Assembly (NCBI GenBank): GCA_002868955.1
Contig: PKTW01000068.1
Location: 1 to 41,199, forward strand
Length of the DNA stretch: 41,199 bases
Reading direction: 5' to 3'
Origin: Desulfobulbaceae bacterium
GTDB lineage: Bacteria; Desulfobacterota; Desulfobulbia; Desulfobulbales; BM004
Shown here piece after piece: positions 38,557 to 41,199 of the stretch. The position numbers and the translations under genes were made by a program. The notes below the pieces were generated by a model. That model was not told the origin of the DNA. It did not search any database and saw only the letters and a program-made list of their open reading frames with translations. Numbering within the stretch: position 1 is the stretch's first letter; each line of letters starts with the position of its first letter.

Positions 38557-41034
38557 AGGTGCTGACAGGGAATCGGTGCTTTCTGAATAAATAGGGAGCC
38601 TGATCTTAAAGGTTGCCCCTTTTCCCATTCCAGATTCACAGATAATTGTGCCTTTATGTTCCTGTATTATGCCATATACTATTGAAAGTCCAATACCTGT
38701 GCCTTTCCCAACTTCCTTCGTAGTAAAAAATGGTTCAAATATTTTCTCCTGCATCTTTGGGTCTATCCCATTTCCTGTGTCCGAGTAAGTTATTAACACT
38801 TCATTATTATCAACTTGCGCTGACAAAATTATTTCACCCTTTCCCTGCTCTTCTAGGGCGTCCATTGAGTTTTGGATCAGATTAACAAAAACCTGCTCAA
38901 GTTTGATATGATTTCCATACAACAGAGGTAAATATTCTTCTAATTGGATCTCAATTGTGATGTTTTTGATTCTCAGTCTTTCATTCATAAGAATTAAAGT
39001 GTCATCCAAAACCATGGATAGTTTGACAGGATTGAAAGAGGTCACATCACTTCTGCCAAAAGTCCGCAAATGTGAAATAATGTTTGTTATTTTCCCTACC
39101 TGACGCAGAGACTCATTAAAATCCCCTGACAGTTCTGCCCTGTTCAGTTTTTCATTCTCTATATCATTCAGTGTAGATTCAAGTATTATCTTGATATAGG
39201 ATAGTGGTTGGTTGATCTCATGTGCCACCCCTGTGGCAATTTCCCCTAGCGAAGCAAGTTTGTCTTGTGTAAGAGCTCTCATTGCCATTTCTTGACGTTT
39301 TGCTTCTTCTTTGTGCCTTCTTGTAATATCACGGGCAACACCAATTCTGCCGATCATTTGGCCCTTATTGTTTGTCAGGGGGGCCACATTTATTTCAACC
39401 GGAACAGCCTTATTATCCTTGCTGAGGATTTCTATCTCATATGTTGCAGTCTCCCCGGATTTAAGACCATCAGAAAACCTCTGCATCACTGTTTCTTTAT
39501 AGGGAGAAGTAATTATTTCAATAAAATCTCTGCCAAGCAATTCTTTATCAGTATACCCGGTAATGACTGCAATCATAGGACTTACATAGGTAAAGCGGCC
39601 GTCTAAATCTATTGTGTATACAATATCCCTGATAGTCTCAACAAAAGTACGATGTTTTTTCTCGCTTTCCTGCAATTTTTGAAAGGATCTGACATTAGCA
39701 ATACTCAAGGCTGTCTGGGATGCAACTGCCATGAGTAGATTTATGTCGCCCTCCCTGAATTCCTTTTGGGATTTCAGACTGTCAACTGCTATAAGTCCTA
39801 ATGATTCACTTTCATGAACAATCGGAACACATATCATGGAGTGCATTTTTAATTTCTTGGCTATCTCAAGATCATTTGAATCTAGGATATCATTACTTCT
39901 GCTCATATCCTCAATCAATATTGGTTCCTGTTTCTTAAAAACTCTTTGCCAGATACTTTCATTATTAGATTCGCCCCCTAACCAACTATTATTTATTACT
40001 GAAATTTCTTCATTGGTGAATCCGTAACTATTTGATAATGAGAAACATTTTAAAGAATCTACCAAGATGACAAAACCACGTTGGAAATCTAATTTTTGTT
40101 TCAGCTCTCTTGAAATAGCGTTTATTATCTCGCGTTCATTTTGTTTAACTGAAGTAACACGCCCAATTTCTTCAAAGAGTTTAGTGGTATTATAACGAAC
40201 ATTATACTCATACCAGTGACTTTCTGCCAAGTTACCCATTTCTTCAAGATTTCTTTTCAATCTTTTTTCTTCCAACAAATTCGCGTATTGAGTCACTCCC
40301 AAAATAATTGAAAGAAATGATGTTGATGATAATAGAAAATAATTAAAAGGTAGTTGGAACGAAATGAAACCTGAAATTGGTAGGCCTAGAAGAATTAAAT
40401 AATTTCTAATTCTCTTCCATTTAAAAGTTTCACCCGGCTTTTCCCAATAAACTAAATATCTACAATAGTTATCACCCTTATGATAACACGATGTGTGTTC
40501 AATAGTTGGGTAGTCATGTATTATAAATTTGAGAGTACCTTCAAGGCTACCTTTGCGATTTTTACACTGATAATACTCCTCTTTGACTCCTGGATTTGGT
40601 TTCGAAATAAATTCATATTTGTTTTCACCAATTTTTCTTACACTTACAGTTGCAGCCTTACTTGCTTTTGAGTAAATTTTTCCAATGGCACTTACAACTT
40701 TGCCAGCATTTTGAAAACTAAAGAGATACTGGGCAAAAACACTTTGAGATTTTATGAGATTCCGTCCTGCATCCAGTGCAATATTTTTATTTCCGGTTTC
40801 ACTTACTAAAATTTCTTGAAAACGATTTGCCTGTCGCTGGTTATACCAATAACCATCATCATTATATTGTAATTTGGATATACCGGCATGATCCAAGAGT
40901 TTGTCAATACTTATCTGGGGATAATTTTTATGCAAATGATCAATATAGGAGCGAATAATTCTTATACTATATAATGGAGTTTCTTCCTGGTAAGAAATAT
41001 CTGTATTTTTCATTGAGCTACAGTTTGTTTTCAT
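38545..41034 (-). CDS. Orphan hybrid-sensor histidine kinase (V4R-like/GAF/PAS)
   Basis: 829 residues. The N-terminal region (20-200: DKLLDHAGISKLQYNDDGYW, then CYHKGDNYCRYLVYW at 183-197) resembles the V4R-type sensor of XylR-like proteins. Two membrane helices lie at about 209-250. A GAF domain follows (285-450), then PAS (458-575), HisKA with His605 in GVAHEINQPLSY, and HATPase with Asn722 (NLIQNSMDAL), DTGNG (752-756) and GKGTGIGL (776-783). All kinase boxes are intact and there is no receiver domain. No response regulator is adjacent, so the partner is unknown. It ends 12 bp inside the dehydrogenase gene. The 165 bp upstream are AT-rich with no clear ribosome site. Confidence 0.88.
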   Translation of the reverse strand: MKTNCSSMKNTDISYQEETPLYSIRIIRSYIDHLHKNYPQISIDKLLDHAGISKLQYNDDGYWYNQRQANRFQEILVSETGNKNIALDAGRNLIKSQSVFAQYLFSFQNAGKVVSAIGKIYSKASKAATVSVRKIGENKYEFISKPNPGVKEEYYQCKNRKGSLEGTLKFIIHDYPTIEHTSCYHKGDNYCRYLVYWEKPGETFKWKRIRNYLILLGLPISGFISFQLPFNYFLLSSTSFLSIILGVTQYANLLEEKRLKRNLEEMGNLAESHWYEYNVRYNTTKLFEEIGRVTSVKQNEREIINAISRELKQKLDFQRGFVILVDSLKCFSLSNSYGFTNEEISVINNSWLGGESNNESIWQRVFKKQEPILIEDMSRSNDILDSNDLEIAKKLKMHSMICVPIVHESESLGLIAVDSLKSQKEFREGDINLLMAVASQTALSIANVRSFQKLQESEKKHRTFVETIRDIVYTIDLDGRFTYVSPMIAVITGYTDKELLGRDFIEIITSPYKETVMQRFSDGLKSGETATYEIEILSKDNKAVPVEINVAPLTNNKGQMIGRIGVARDITRRHKEEAKRQEMAMRALTQDKLASLGEIATGVAHEINQPLSYIKIILESTLNDIENEKLNRAELSGDFNESLRQVGKITNIISHLRTFGRSDVTSFNPVKLSMVLDDTLILMNERLRIKNITIEIQLEEYLPLLYGNHIKLEQVFVNLIQNSMDALEEQGKGEIILSAQVDNNEVLITYSDTGNGIDPKMQEKIFEPFFTTKEVGKGTGIGLSIVYGIIQEHKGTIICESGMGKGATFKIRLPIYSESTDSLSAPLGA

Positions 41035-41199
41035 TTTTTATAATGAAGATTTAATATTCTACAAGTAATTACAAAAAAAAGATTTAATAATCATAAATAC
41101 ATGTTATATCTATCCATAAACATTAATAAAAATTACTTTACATTATTTATAGAAAATTAAAAAATGAATCCTAATAAATATATTATGGAAAGTGACAGT

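Noticed and set aside
1-41199. CRISPR arrays, insertion sequences, prophage or integron signs
   Set aside because: No regular repeat-spacer pattern, transposase, integrase or terminal inverted repeat was seen on either strand.

Overview
The window looks like chromosomal DNA from a Gram-negative anaerobe, most likely a member of the Desulfobacterota (Desulfobulbales-like). The clues are a DUF39-type homocysteine biosynthesis protein, an LDH-type malate dehydrogenase, a Kdo-cytidylyltransferase next to a KdnA-like aminotransferase, a delta-proteobacterial style GEMM-I riboswitch and many orphan signalling proteins. No phage, insertion sequence or CRISPR array is visible. The taxonomic call is inference from gene content.

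Positions 1-5500 hold a Lap-type system on the minus strand: a TolC-like outer-membrane channel, a LapG-like periplasmic cysteine protease, a LapD-like degenerate GGDEF/EAL receptor and the start of a LapB-like type I secretion ABC transporter that runs off the left edge. A small inverted gene (737-1066) sits inside it. Such systems keep or release a giant adhesin according to cyclic di-GMP; the adhesin itself is not in view. Positions 5670-13920 are a looser region: a decayed FrnE/DsbA-like gene, a DUF2914 protein, a monoheme cytochrome c, a GAF-GspE/PilB-type ATPase, a zinc-ribbon coiled-coil protein with 120-bp repeats, a c-di-GMP-I riboswitch followed by very small genes, an SRPBCC protein and a QueG-like iron-sulfur protein.

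Positions 14000-18350 carry a CysZ/EI24-like membrane protein and a two-gene signalling operon: a MerR-HTH/adenylate-cyclase fusion followed 15 bp later by a PAS-HD-GYP phosphodiesterase. Upstream of the operon is an AT-rich region with a cluster of near-identical palindromes, probably operators.

Positions 18350-33540 are mostly housekeeping: a kdsB-mdh-yvcK-like operon, rsmJ, kdnA, an operon of a split TPR membrane protein with panC and panD, xseA, tRNA-Pro(CGG), a HU protein, a DUF39-larE operon, and pheA-tsaD. Positions 33780-34240 contain a pair of previously easy-to-miss tiny genes bounded by a candidate sigma-54 promoter and a strong terminator. An orphan MerR-type regulator with palindromes upstream follows, then DUF2062-rsmA-iron alcohol dehydrogenase, and a large orphan histidine kinase convergent with the dehydrogenase.

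Two themes stand out. First, cyclic di-GMP: LapD receptor, HD-GYP enzyme, GEMM-I riboswitch and possibly the MshEN-like part of the ATPase lie within 16 kb. Second, MerR-type regulators (two) with palindromic sites built from GTATAA-like half-sites.
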